Assembly (NCBI GenBank): GCA_029582155.1
Contig: CM055895.1
Span: 59,931,078-59,995,077 of the forward strand
Direction: 5' to 3'
DNA: 64,000 bases
From: Panopea generosa
Taxonomy: Eukaryota; Mollusca; Bivalvia; Adapedonta; Hiatellidae
The first letter of the stretch is position 1, and each line of letters starts with the position of its first letter. Shown here in pieces: positions 24,226-38,300 of the stretch. The notes beneath the pieces are model-generated. The model saw only the letters and a list, made by a program, of their open reading frames with translations, made no database searches and was not told the origin of the DNA. The translations under genes and the position numbers were made by a program.

Positions 24226-25244
24226 CGGAATGCAACATTATCTCTACAAAAACTGCTTTAAATCTATAACCTTTACATAATTGACACAATTGCTATTTAT
24301 TTTATGACACATGTGTATTCTTTATGAATATACTTTATGAACGTACTATTCAAATTTAAATGTTGAATGCGTTTGAAAAAATCGATTTTCGTACGATTTA
24401 AAAACAATTGGACTTGCTTTTCAATTAGATGACCTCTAGATATGTTTGCTGATTAAACATTTGCAGTTGAGATAACATTATATGTTATATCATATACGTA
24501 ATAAACAGAATATAATAATATTCACAGTTATTTTCTTAAATATTTCACAAATGTATTGAACTTGGTTTTTGTAAATGAATATTCTTTGAATAATTATATT
24601 TATTCATCATATATAAAAGTAATAAGCTGTATGGTTTACTGACGAAACTCATGAATAGTGGCACATGATACATACATGATTGTACATATTAAGTGTATTT
24701 GATATTATTATTTCCGCTTTTAGTTACGGATGAACCCTTGAATTGAGCGCGGGACAGAGTTTTTTAGCCTCGGAGCCTGGATTGGATAAAAATGTGTGAT
24801 AGACAATGTCGCTCCTTTCAAATCGAGTGCCGAGAGTACTTCACAAAATATTCTGGACTTTCTGTTAAGCATACGCATTAACACATAATGCTATACTGAG
24901 TGTTTATAGTTTAATCCACAAAAGCTTGATCAAACACGGAACACAGTCTAAATATCTGTACATTCTGGTCACTAGCCCGATGACCTCATCAGTTTTATTA
25001 CAACATTGAACAATATAAGTTATATGTGCGCGTGTAACTGCGTTTTAGCAATATCACATGTATAATGTATTGATGCGTACCTGCCCAAAAACAGCATTCA
25101 TATTAAATAAAACCGATTGAAGAGCTAGTGAAAATGTTATGTTGAAATTGTTTCCATTTAATCGACATGTGTTTTTAACCAACTTTGTATCTCTAAATTC
25201 ACTACCTGTCATTAATTTATATGTAAAGATCATTGCGTTTATAT
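24226..25244. other. intergenic, no recognisable gene
   Basis: AT-rich spacer downstream of the symporter gene, between two convergent transcription units. No repeat was identified. Confidence 0.45.
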
Positions 25245-25400
25245 GTTTGGTTGTGACGTAATATCCGCAAAAACAGTTCAGCGAGAGATGTTGTTGAAAG
25301 CACTGCTAACACTGCTGTTAATGTTCACATCTTTGCTAACGTGTGATCACCTTGGCTTAATTTGTCCGATGTTGTCAACAAATCCATAGAAATCATCGAC
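25245..25400 (-). pseudogene. fossil fragment of the SDR terminal exon
   Basis: The stretch GTTGTGACGTAATATCCGCA and AGCACTGCTAACACTGCTGTT aligns with the 3' part of the dehydrogenase last exon and its flank (compare 28730-28810). After a gap, GCTAACGTGTG...TTTGTCCGATGTTGTC aligns with 28979-29030. An internal deletion and many substitutions make it an older copy than the one at 3037-3370. No frame is intact. Confidence 0.6.
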
Positions 25401-25439
25401 ATAAAAACGAATGTGTATATTCTATATATCATTTGAAAT

Positions 25440-25446
25440 TACAATA

Positions 25447-25478
<32 letters not shown>

Positions 25479-25725
25479 TTTAGCGTCATTTTATTCCATC
25501 GAGGGCTAACAGAGATCAGTTTCCTGGGATTAACCAGTACTGGAGCACACCCAATCTCAACAAGTAACTGATAACTTTCCCACTTGAATCAGCGGTGAGA
25601 GTCGAATGATAATGAGACACAATGTCGTATATAAATCATCACGGAGACTGTTGCCGGGCAGGTATTCGAACTCACGACCCCTTGATTGATAGTCAGACGC
25701 GTAACCGACTTAGCTGAACGGGCCA
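25440..25725 (-). mobile_element. tRNA-derived SINE, near full length, minus strand
   Basis: On the minus strand the head is CCCGTTCAGCTAAGTCGGTT with GCGTCTGACTATCAATC, then the B box GTGAGTTCGAATACC. The body shares CAGTCTCCGTGATG and ACGACATTG with the copy at 9085. The core is CCAGTACTGGTTAATCCCAG, followed by CTGTTAGCCCTCGATGG. It ends in an (ATTCA)(ATCA)n tail, seen on the plus strand as (ATTG)n at 25447-25476. Confidence 0.85.
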
Positions 25726-26689
25726 GGCGAAATTACAATAAAACCAACCGGTTTATTGCTGCGGATTAACATTCAGTCAACCGTTTCATATCAATTTTAT
25801 ACGAGTAAACAACTAAATAAGCCGGTAAATACATGGGCAAGTTGCATATTTTCGGATATCGCTTTGGGCAACGCGTTTTTGAAGGAACGAAATATCAGAA
25901 AAACAATAATTTTGGACGGGCATATAAAATTTCAAACACAATACCATAATAAATGTTTCCTTTGATAATGATATATATTTCATGTACCTTGCATTATAAA
26001 ACAAAATGTACACTATGCAGAGACAATTGTAATGAGCCTTTTTATAACGACAATATAAACTGTTGTTTTTAATGGAGTTAAATACCATTTTTGAAAACAT
26101 ATAATCCAAATTTATGACGCAAAAAACTATCTTTCCTCAAGTATTGGCAACCTTTCTTACAACAGTTTTCGAACCCACGATCTCAGCAATCTCGAGACAG
26201 CGCCTTGAACAGCATAAAATAAAAGAAATTGAAAATAAATGTGTATGCGTAAATTTTGGAAACATGTTAATATATATGAAAAATTAAAAATAGTGAATAA
26301 ATGTCCATTTTGATGTTTGTTATAAACGTCAAGTAACATTACACACAGTAGAATTTTGAAGTGTGGTCCATAGTTCCTTTCTTGTAATAGAACACTATGT
26401 AACAATGTGCAAATCATTACGATATACTCACTAAGATAATGCATAAATTATATCGAATCTGTTGTTAAGATTAAAACACATTCTATAAACAGACAACTAG
26501 CGTATTATAACATTGACTTACACTGCATATGGGCATTTTTACTTGCTGTTTTATATATTAACTGTTCACCATTATGGGTGTGTTCATAATGAGACTGAAC
26601 TATTTAAGAACTGCACAACACTTTTAATTATGTTTATAATTTTTAAAGGGAATTTATCAGGATTTTTTTAAATATGCTATGAAGATTTT

Positions 26690-29600
26690 TGTCTCGTATA
26701 TCATGCCTATATACTCAATGACTGCGTTTTGCCAAAATATATCTTTTTAAACAAGAAAATAATTATATTGAAAAGGGATTTCCTAACTTTGGCTACGCGC
26801 CTAGGATACAATAATATAGATTACCCGATTACTCAGATTCATTCTAAGGTTATATTTCAACACTATGAAATATGTTGAAAATGGCGTTAAAACACCACTA
26901 AACATAATACAGTTATGGGTTTGGTATATCAATTCCGCCAAAACGTGACAAAAACGATATTTTAATAGGAGTGTTAAAGTTGACAGTTGTTTATTCTAAA
27001 AATAGGCATTTCTATTTTTAAGATGTAACAAAGTCTACAATATGTTAATCAGTATGACGTATCAAATCAAAATCCAAATGAAATCACTGGACTCATTTGA
27101 TACGACACAAAGTATGCTGCACTTTTAAGCGTTAAGTATATTTTAGTCTAACCAGGGCGCGTATCCCTAATTAGGAAATCCCTTGTCGAGCAAGTATTTT
27201 GACATTGTTATATAGATATACATATGGCAATACCGGGTCCGTCGGAAGAATATATCACCATAATGGTTTTTGGGGGAAGTTTCAGTCATTCTAAAATTTT
27301 GAAAAATCCTAATACATAATTGAAGTCAGAGAAAAATTATTTTCTCTTTTTTGTGTTATCCTCAATGGTATTCGTGTGCATTTCATGATCTGTAGATATG
27401 TTTTGTTATGATAATGTATTTATAATTGTTGTTATACTATTCGTGCATCATTTTGTTGCCATACTTTGTATGTACATGTATTAAAAAAGAAAGAAACAGA
27501 AACAGTAAACGGAATTCCACTGAATATCCAGAAAGTGGTTCTAATCTACAAAAGATTCATGAATGACAACCACTCGTGACAAATAATCTGGTTTTAAAAG
27601 TCTTATAAGATAAAACTATTATTACACGCTATAATTCCTTTTTGCTATGACATAAATAACACATTTGCTGATATATCAAGTGAAGTTTAAACAGCAAAGC
27701 GAAGCTCCGGTGATATCTCATGACAGTACTTCGATCTAAATGGAGGAGGCAAACTCGACAAACAACAAATATAAAACAAATATACAGTATATAATTATAT
27801 TTATGCATCATTTATAAAAACAAAAGCATGTCAGTGCATGACATATGATGGATTTATTCATAAATATAGTTATAATGCACAATGTGTAGGTTACACGAAT
27901 TTTAGTTTATTTGGTAATGGTATTTCTTCATGAAACAAATAAAACAAGTAAAACACAAGCTAACAATACAAATATCAGTTGTGCGTGCGTATCTGGTTTA
28001 CATGTTAATTGTGCTTGCCAATGTTTGGTTTGGAAAGCGTACGGAACTACGTTCATGAGGTAGTTCCTACACGTGACGAACTTACGTATCAGTTTTAAAT
28101 ACACACATCATTTTATAGGAAACCATTTAAAACTTGTCATTCTGTATATAATACTAAAACACAGTATAATAGTGTGATTATTTTAATCAACAAGGGTCCA
28201 GTTCATCAAAGCAGTGTTAGCTGAATGGCATGTTAAGACGAGTTTTCGAATCATGTTTTTTTTATACTTTATACATTCAAGTTAATAATTTACTGGCAAT
28301 CGCCACAAAATATAATTTTACTACTATACCACATTGTACTTGTTATGAAAATTTCATGATTTTTCAAGATAGTGTACATACACTGGTTTACGTAACTGCG
28401 CTTTAAAGCCCCAACTGCCATATAAAAGGTTGGACCACCAGCAGATAGCCTGATGTAGCGTTGTACTTTGATAGCATCCTCTTACAAAAACTTGCAAACC
28501 CGGCAGTTAAAATTTGGTTTATACTAATGGAGCTATGAACAACTCAGCCATGAGCTAAAATAAGTGTTATCAAAACAGCATTAAATGTGCGTTTATGTAT
28601 GATTTGTAAATTATCTCCCTTTCATTAAGAGTCATTTTAAAAAATTCAACTTTGACTGGCTAGATTCACGTAAGTGGTCACCACCATTATATATGTAAAG
28701 GCCATGTTGACCCAAATTGTTTTCCTATTTGTGACGTCACATCCGGCCAGAGAATTCAGTGAGCGACGTCATTGTCGGAAGCACTGCTCACACTACTGCT
28801 TACGCTGCTCGTACTTTGTCGAGGTCTGGATTTTGGAGCGTATCTTTGAAACAACTTGTCTGTGATTTTAGACGGGAGGTATGTAAGAATTGTCGCCCGA
28901 ATAAATGAGACGCTGGGAACATATCGTATTTTGGGAATCTCGTCCAGCACGGCGCTCTCCATCAGATCAACAACTTCACTAACGTTTGGTCGCGCGCGCT
29001 TCATTTGTTCTCCGATGTTATCGACAAACGCATCAAAATATTCCTCGCCGTATGCATCCTTGATTTCTGTTGGAGTCTCACTCCAAGACTTCCTGGTTTG
29101 TTGCTCTAGGTAATTCTCGTCGGCGATTGGCGTTCTGTTGAAGATATAATGAGTCTTTTTTTAAAGATACTACGAAGTATTCACGAAGGAGTGGAAGCTT
29201 TACACATACAAAAGGTTGTAGGTGTAAACCAATCATTGATTTTTGTTCTTTATTCTATAGTAAATAATAAAAGTTTGAAGGTTTGTCATTCATAGAGAAA
29301 CCCAAATGGAAGAAGTGAAACCTACATTTTACTGTTTGTCAACCTCTGCACTATCAAAATATGATGAGAAAAGTAGGGGTCATGTGTCATATAAGAGATT
29401 TTTTTTCTGCTCAGTGTGTACACTGGTGACAAAGTAAAAGTAGACTTCCAAAATCATGTATTCATACCCCAATTTCCAAGCATCATTTTTTTTTCTTAAT
29501 TCACAATTCAAACATGACAATGCTATCAAAATGTTCAAAATACATCAATAATGCCATTCAAATAAAAAAAATGAGCATTAAAATAAGGAAAATGCATTTT

Positions 29601-29776
29601 AAAAGAAGAAGAAATGAGGATTATTTATAATCGCCATTATGCGACTACCCCACGGAAGCACTTCCTTTTTGCAATGGTGGTACTATGCCTTGTATAAATT
29701 TAAGATGATAATCAGATAAGACAGCAGGACTGAAATCTTTCACGAACACATTACTATTATTTTGACGCGACGGACG
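26690..29776. repeat. segmental duplication, copy B (contains SDR exon 5)
   Basis: Partner of copy A. It contains the in-use terminal exon of the dehydrogenase gene, its downstream region and part of intron 4. Its right edge is at 29776. The left edge cannot be fixed because copy A runs off the window. At 26825 the sequence jumps from the equivalent of A-145 to A-1387. Confidence 0.88.
28756..29134 (-). CDS. SDR exon 5 (terminal)
   Basis: Acceptor ATCTTCAACAG, entry phase 2, stop at 28758-28756. Residues 235-360 begin KTPIADEN and contain the substrate-side helices, IPKIRYVPSVSF and a hydrophobic ATILTYLPSKI segment, ending in a Ser-rich tail. It lies inside duplication copy B; a near-identical exon is at 3037-3370. 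Confidence 0.92.
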
Positions 29777-32304
29777 TCAAACATGATGCATTTTCATTCT
29801 TTTGCACGCATATGTTATTTGCATATCACATATATATGGGCTTTCGTTATTTTCAAAATAACGTCATTATCTTATATTTGTGACAGGAACTATGTAGTGA
29901 TAATAATGTAGCAAACATATAACGAATAACCAAATAACGGCAATGCAAATTAGTTAATATATGTATATTGATATGTTGATAAATGTATATTAATAAGTAC
30001 ACTCTTATTCTGGTTCAAGTGGCGTGGCTTGATATTAACATAAAAACAAAATATGTTCATTGGAATTTCATTTCCAGCATGTATTTTAACTATTATATCG
30101 ATATAATGTTTAACTGACAACATACGTTACTAGGTTAACCACGTCTCATATGCAGCGGCTCAACTATTTTTGTCTTAATCGTTTTCTGATTAGATAAGGG
30201 GTACTGGATGGGCATGAAATAACGAATTTCTTACACGAACCGAATCAACATTTTAATACGCTCACGTGACCCGTACCCAAGGTAACATAAGTGATGATAT
30301 ATTACAAGTTTAAGATATTCTGCTAGAAACCCTGCGAAACACTTGCATTCGTCAAGTAACAAACAATTTACAAGATATGGGTAAGTTAATGGCCTGAAGT
30401 ATATCAGCAGATGGTCATTTTAATTTATGTTCACCTACTTGTATAAGCCAGGTTCAATTGTTACGACATCTACGTTGAACTTCTTCATTTCTATTCGCAG
30501 AGCATCTGAGAATGCAATACACGCTTTCTTAGACATCGAATAGGCTGCAAACGCTGGCATAGTAAAGCGACCTGCAAGATATACATGTTGACAGTGTATA
30601 ACTTAATACATCAAGTAAAAAGTGATGAAGTTCCAACAAGACTGTTTTGGGCATCAATGCTGTTAACGACTTCATACATGATTCAAATAAGCTTTCCCTT
30701 TGTTTTAATTTTAGTCACACAAGCCTTGTTCAGTGGCTGTAGATTATACATTTGTACTGATATTCAATTTAAAAAAAAAAACTTTCTTTAGTACTGTATT
30801 ATTTTGCAAAATATAAGGGTAATTTATCAATCGGTAGATGTTTAGAGTAATCGCAAACAGCACCATGTGGGTTTTATTGTATATGATTGACGGCTATTTT
30901 CAAACACTTGATTTAATTGGTAACAATCATTTAGACACTATGTAGTCAGAAAGATGTTTTCTGTTTCTTTCCTGTGGAAATATCAAGAAGAATAGAGATA
31001 ATGTTAAAACATTACAATTGGTAGCTGGTCTGAGAAAACAATTTTGATTTAGAAAGAGAGAAAACAAATCCTATAGCCCCTCGTTTTTATATATAGCGCA
31101 ATTAGTTTTGTGGATGTTAAAAAGTTTTATTATTAAGACTGTTTGTGTATCTTTATAACGAGGTAAAACGAGACCATTATTTAAGAATCTTACATTTGTG
31201 TCCAAATGCTTAATTTCTTTAACGAGTAAGATTATATTATACGATGATCTTCCAAGCATTATATATTGTTTGTACTGCAATAAGTTTAATAGATTGTAAC
31301 CTTTATTTCTACTTTAATGAAAATAATTTAACACACAAATCAGAAATAATAAAAATGGTAAATTTAGCTTTTTTTTCAAGCCATCTTTATAGAAAACGGC
31401 AAAAAAATCGTATTTCCATGATGCTGTTAAACACTATACATATATCGCTTCCCGTCAGTCGTCATATGACGTCAACGTCCAAAGATACCAAATTCAATGA
31501 TAAACTGACGTCATTTTGATGTTATATAAATTCTGAAAATAACTCGGCATTTTAAGTACGAGCGCCGCGGGACTATTACGGACAACGCCGAGCGATGAAT
31601 GGACAGTTTCATGTTACAAGACATATTAAAATTTAGATAATAAAACTGTGATAACGATGTTTCATATCAAATATATCATAATTATATTGTACATATACAC
31701 ATTCTTTCGTTTGTTCGCATTATAAGCAATCATGAAAAACAGATGTGACTTCTTACCAGCAAGACTTGCAACATTTATTATTCGTCCTGGAACTTGACGT
31801 ACAATTGGTAGAAATGCTTTGGTTACCCTGACAACCCCAAAAACATTGACGTCCATGATACGCTGGAACTGCAGAACGGAACACCATTCTATCTCGGTGA
31901 ACAAACCAATGCCAGCATTGTTAACTATGGCCCACAATACTGAAATATAAAGTCAATATTGATGTACAGCATGAACTAGTTGTCTTTGGGGGAAATGGAG
32001 TGACCTTAGATAACCAAATATGTGCCCAGAAAATGATCAGTAACTTTAAGCATAGGTACAATGCTGCATCATACCATATGTGTCACCACTAACGTAAGTT
32101 GTGTAGCTTTACTTACATATTACAAACCGATTTCTCAGTTTTTGTTTTCTTTCTTCTAGAAATGAACGTCCCTTAATTAGCCCTTTTTAATATTGAAGTA
32201 TCGAAATGCACTGATAAAATATATGCAAATCTTCTATTAAAGGTGGTGCAAATATAAATCAAACGGATCACGCTGTTACTTCTACCGTAAGTTAAGTAAA
32301 ACAG

Positions 32305-32352
<48 letters not shown>

Positions 32353-35300
32353 TGAGGTAAATATGTATTTACTGAACGAATATTGAAAAGACCCATACCC
32401 AACTCGCTCTTCCACTGACCGAATATTTGTGAACATTTCCGAAGTGCAGATATACACAAATTATATTTATGATCGCGTAACAAATTACGGACAAAATACC
32501 TGGCGATATTCAACTTATCATAAAAACACCCTTTGAAGCATGAAAAAGCAATAAACTTGTAAAAAAAACTATTTATTGTCAACTTATCGCATGTTCAAGT
32601 TGTTATCTTGTATAGCAATCAGCGCGTGTCGAAATAAATGCAAATGTACATACGTATTTGCCCAGTTTGCATGGTGATCGGTAAATAGCACGTCGACATT
32701 GCATGCATTTATTATAATATTGCTGTCATATAAATATTAAACTGAATACGGCTAAACATATCAAAAGGAGCATAGTGTGAATGCATTAAATTGATATACA
32801 AAACATTTCATTGGTGTATTTACAATATGCGTCTTAGTCATGAAACGCTTGTAAGCAGATCTGAAGCGAATCCGAATTGTGTAGCAATTCATCTTATTTT
32901 TGCTATAATCGACAAAGTGTACGTACACTTTGGTCCCAATTTTGTTTCAATATCCTTGTCATAAACGTTTTGATGGTGAAAAATAAAATGGATACTAAAT
33001 TTTTAGTAAGTTTTAATCGATTTATGGTTTAGGACTAAATAATCTAATCATTAAGCATATTGAATACATTTAGTTTCACTCAATGATCATGTTGTTAATT
33101 AGTTCAAATTCAAAAAGGTTATTTAACAAAGCACGTTTTTATCTTCAAGGACCTCTTTCTAGTTCTTTAAATTATCTCTCTGCAACATAACAAGGCGGTA
33201 AGGTCTGATATACATCTAACGTATTAATAATGTGTGTTGTAGCAAATTTACAGGTGCGGTACAGTATCAATAACAACACACTTATTAAATAACTGAATAG
33301 AAGTCGGGTTTCAAGTTATACTTTTGAGCATAAGTTACTTTCCCTGAAAAGAATATTGACTGCCCAATGCATTACCTTCATTAACCAATCAATCGTTGAT
33401 TATAAGAATCTTACATGGGTTTGATGTTCGGATTGCCGAGTTCCCGTGAAAACAGTTATCCAAAGAGACGGAATTTTGTATCCGAACCGAAAAAGCCATA
33501 AATGATTCTTTTTCTTGCATACCGAACACATTTAATATCTATTTAAACCTAATTCATAATTATAGATTTTGCAAAGATCACTTTTTAGACGTTGAATTAT
33601 ATGATTTACGTCATAGATGTTATACGTTACGTCTTCTAGATGGTTCCAATGTCACAGCGCGAGAATTTTATCTCGGCCCCAGAGTGAGATAGAAATATCT
33701 AACCTCGGTAAAAAAAAATGCAGATATCCTTATCCGGTATGGAAGAAATAACTGATCTCACCATTGTCCCCTATATTCTCCTTTACGTATTTGACTGCAC
33801 CTCGCACCTGCCAGTCATCAGTTACATCGACTGGAATAACGTGTAATTTGTCCGTGCAATCTTTCTTCAAATCCAGGGCACCCTCTTTGTCTGCAAACAA
33901 ACATCCGGCAAATACAGTGAAACCATGTTTGTCTAGTTTCCTTGCAAGACTGTTTCCGAACCCACTGTCACAACCTGCAACAACCAAACAACATTATATA
34001 GAAAATCTTAAAACCATTTCAGGCTCTACCGAACATTTTACCATTGTTATCAAAGCGTTTGATGAATTTAATAATACAGATTGGCATACATTGGATGTCC
34101 TCTTTATTACGTTTCTAAAGAATATTGAAACGTTTATTATTCAGTGCCCAGTTGTTCAAATCACTGTTAGCTTAACGTCATATTGTTATGAATCTTCGAA
34201 TCGTTGTACTTTTAGACTTAAAACTGTCAAGGCAGCAGTTTATTTACAATCATAACAGAATATAATTCTAGATCTTTTTTCTGAGGCCCTCCCATGGGGG
34301 GTCCCTGTTCCCTGGATCTCTGAAAGTAATGACCAATGTTCTCCAGATCTCTGAAAATAAATGACCATGTTCCTCAGATCCCCAAAACAACCGGCCCCTG
34401 GGAGAGCGTCACTTCTAAATAACGCATTGTATTTGATAGGAATATGTTAACTTTTAAATATATCGAGCATACAATTTTTCATTTTGGGTCTAAAGCTAAC
34501 AGAGCTTTCAACAACTCAGTCCATATCATTTTTAAAGGAACAAGAAAACTATTTACCAAGATGCTTTAAAGAACACTATATGTACACTATCAGTTTCAGT
34601 CGGTCATCGTCCGGCATTCAACGTCACAAGATAACGTCATTTTCTGTGATTACTTGACGTCATTTAGTCAAAATGTAGGCCCTAGCTCACAAGATCAACA
34701 TAAAGTAATGCATAGGGGGATGACATCACACCGGGTTATCATAAAAAAATATGTCATGGATTTATCAAACTGCTACACCATAAAGGAGGTGATAAATGTA
34801 TTCATTTGATAACAATAGGTGCTTAAACCCTACATGATACATGCTTATTAGTCAAAGGTGGTCATATATGGACAGGTATTTTGTTTTCAAAGTATTAATT
34901 TTAGTATGTTTGTTGGTCTACTATATCGGGGTTGGGGTTAAAGAATCATTGTACACTTTATATCGGCACTGCCATGTCGAAGATTGGTTTTAAGACCGCG
35001 TACCTCTACTCGCTTTATAAATGATATAAACGGCTTTACCGTTTCCAGATAACATGTCTCTCCAAGCAATAGATGCTTTACATGTTCTTACAATTGGTAT
35101 CTTAATATGCGGTAATCGCTGCTACAATGTTTTACCACCTTGAACAGCAGTTTCTATTTTACTATCTATAATATGATTGCCCCAATGCTTGACTTCAACA
35201 ACAAATGCCACATTCTGCTACCTCCAACGAACGAACGTCTCGTAAAAGAACGAACTTTGAACCCAACCGGAATCCTACTGCCTGCAACCCAAAATAATAC

Positions 35301-38300
35301 ATTGTAGAAGACAACACTTAACCAATTTATGAATACCTTTCCGTTGTTGTTGTTGAAATAGTACAAACCGGATAGACCAAAGGCGATAGAAACATTTCAG
35401 TGTAGTCTAGGGTAACCAAGTAAATCCAAATACACAAATGACCAAATGTCTTTGTAAAACATCACATCAAGTAATTAAGTCAAAACAAGCCAGTACATTC
35501 ACAACAGAAAATGCAGATGCACATTGCTCTTCATCGAATGATATCACGCTAAATTAGCATAAAGTAATATTTTAATTGGCATACATTTAATGCATTATCT
35601 AAGATAATAACAATTTATTAATGAATGGTTAAGTACTTTACTTAGTTTCCTTCATTAATTCGTTAATTTCAAATTAAAATTTTCTTTGAAATTCAAATAT
35701 CATAATTATATTTTTGAAAACTGAAAAAAACACAAAAGAGTTTTACAGATAAGAATAATATTAATAAATTTGAAAACTTAATTACCACTAAGAACAATTA
35801 GTTATACTACCCAAGTTTAGCTACGTTGAGTAATAATTTTACGCATGTGTTGTTTGAATATAATGACGGTGTTACAAATTAAATTTTAATTAATTCAAGC
35901 TAAGATTTATAAATGCAATTATCAAACTGCGCTGAATGTCGTGAATACTCCATACATATCGAATAACCGAACAGTTTATGTAAATCTACCAAAATTTATG
36001 CGATTTTTCTTTACAAATTTGCATCTTTCAGTCGAAATTGATATACAAGCTGTAAACTTATCCATATATATATATGATAAAATGGGTCTGTCATCTACGG
36101 TCCGTTTGTGCTTGCTCTATTCTGGCAAATGACGTAAATATACTAATTTAAAACAAACGTCACTCACCTGATTTCCCCCTGACACCTCTTTTCAAATTGT
36201 GAAAGGAATAAGTGTGTGAAGAACTATACATGAGAGTTACCTGTTTTCCCATAGCATTTCTTTATAATATCAAAGTCCCCTTACTGTCTCTCAATGAATC
36301 CTAACCCGTTTATTTGAAAATAAAATATATATAAGCCACCTTAAATCCTTTGTTTAAAGGAATCTTTATACTAAAATCTTTCTTTAAGAACCCAGTCTCA
36401 ACTGTTGTGAATAAAGAATATTCCAGATCTCTTGGGTATGAATTATTCCTAAAATAGATGAGAAAATAAGAGTTCCCTGTTTCGCCATAGTATTCCATAT
36501 AAAGATCGAAGTCCCTAGCACATTAAACTCATATTTATAGAGATCAGTTCAACAAAATATCAGAAAATTTGGCTGATAAGTTCTTAACAAGAAGTTTTTT
36601 TTTAAAATTAGCAAGTGCATCTCTTTTTGGGCTTCCGCAGAATTTCCTGTTTTTCCATAGAAGTCCCATGTAAAAAGCAAAGTCACTTAAATGGACCAAC
36701 TCGATCCTTGCCACTTTATTTGAATAAATATGAAATATTTACTCACAGGAATTATCTATACCGTATATGAACAAAATTGACTTAAATAAAAATGTCCTTA
36801 TGTTAACTGATAAGTCCCCGGGTGGGGCCAATTTTCACCCAGTGGTCTTGACTTGAACAACACTGAGAAAAATGATTAGTCGATACTATATGCAAAACAT
36901 CAAAGCTCAATGACTTATACTTTCGACGTAGAAGTTTTTAAAATTTCGAAGAAGAAAAGAAATGATGAAACCATGAGGCGGATCCAAACCGCATGGTTAT
37001 GCACCTGAAAGAAAAGACCGTGACGATGTAAACACGATGTTTACTTGTGCATACCAAAGATAGTCTTTCTTACAAATGTAGGACCGTTCTTGAAATTTAT
37101 CGTGTCAAACGTATATGGGTCGAAATAATTCTTAATCGGATAAATATCCTAATAGGCACAGTCAACGGAACTCCTGGCGCCAATCTTATGTATACTGATG
37201 TGGCGGAGAAGTCTATTAACATTACCGCAGATAATGATATTGATGACAAAACTATTAGCATCGTGTATTTTAACTTGCCTTAACATACATTATCCTCTCT
37301 TTTCAATGATAATTGGCAGCGTTTGTCAGTAGTTTGATCTAAATCAAGTTATCGAAGATACAATTCACTTCAGAGGAAATCCTTCACCATAAATGTTCAA
37401 CAACGGATGTAAAATGACTACTGAATGTCAATCATGGAAAAAAAACAGTTAAAACACTAATTTTCTTTCTTATCCCTTAGTATGGACGGTGGCGAACTCA
37501 CGGGACTTTATGCTATGGAGTGGTGCAAAATATTTTTTGCGTGATCACTTTATATAACCGGTGGTTCGTCTTTATACATAGACGGCGTTCGTCTATGTTT
37601 CGTGAATTTTAAAGACATATTAAGGAAGTTATCTGCAAATATGTTTCCTGAAGTGGGCACTTTTTCTCAGATTCTTTGCACCACTCCATAGTATAAAGTC
37701 ACGTATGTTCATCAACATGTTATGGTAAAAATTGTATCTCAATTGATGTAAAATACATGAAATAAACTATGACAATGCTACACTACACGCGCGCCTGTAG
37801 TATTGTGTTACTCCTCTTTGTATAACCAATGCAAAATAATAATTGTCCCAAATACATTCAAACAATAAACACGCCGTAGAATGCGTGATACATTAATACA
37901 AACATGTAATTATTCTATTGAATATGGAAGCATATGAGAAATATTTAACCGCAGCTGACCTTGTACGTGTAAAGCGTCTACGGGTTAATTTGATAACATT
38001 TCTAATTGAGTTGTTGATAGTTCAATTGCGAAATGAGAAATGTGATATTTTTATGCAATCTAAAATAAAAAAAAAGTGGAAATTTTCTGCCAAGAATCGC
38101 ACGTTTTATCTCAAAGGAGTGTGTAATTTTTTCCACTAATTGCTCTTATCAGATTATTTTAGACAGCCTGCATCTTGCCAATATTTTGTTTAAATAGTTG
38201 TTTCTGTTGTTGAACAGTGATAAATGTGTATCGTGTGTCTTAACTCAGTTAAAACTGGTACCGTACAAATTAAACTGATGTTACGTGGCATGTGTTTCCT

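Noticed and set aside
1..29776. Assembly haplotype duplication as the reason for copies A and B
   Set aside because: The copies are separated by about 23 kb of unique sequence including a complete gene, and they differ by large indels and about one base in ten to fifteen, so two uncollapsed alleles are unlikely. Read depth would settle it.
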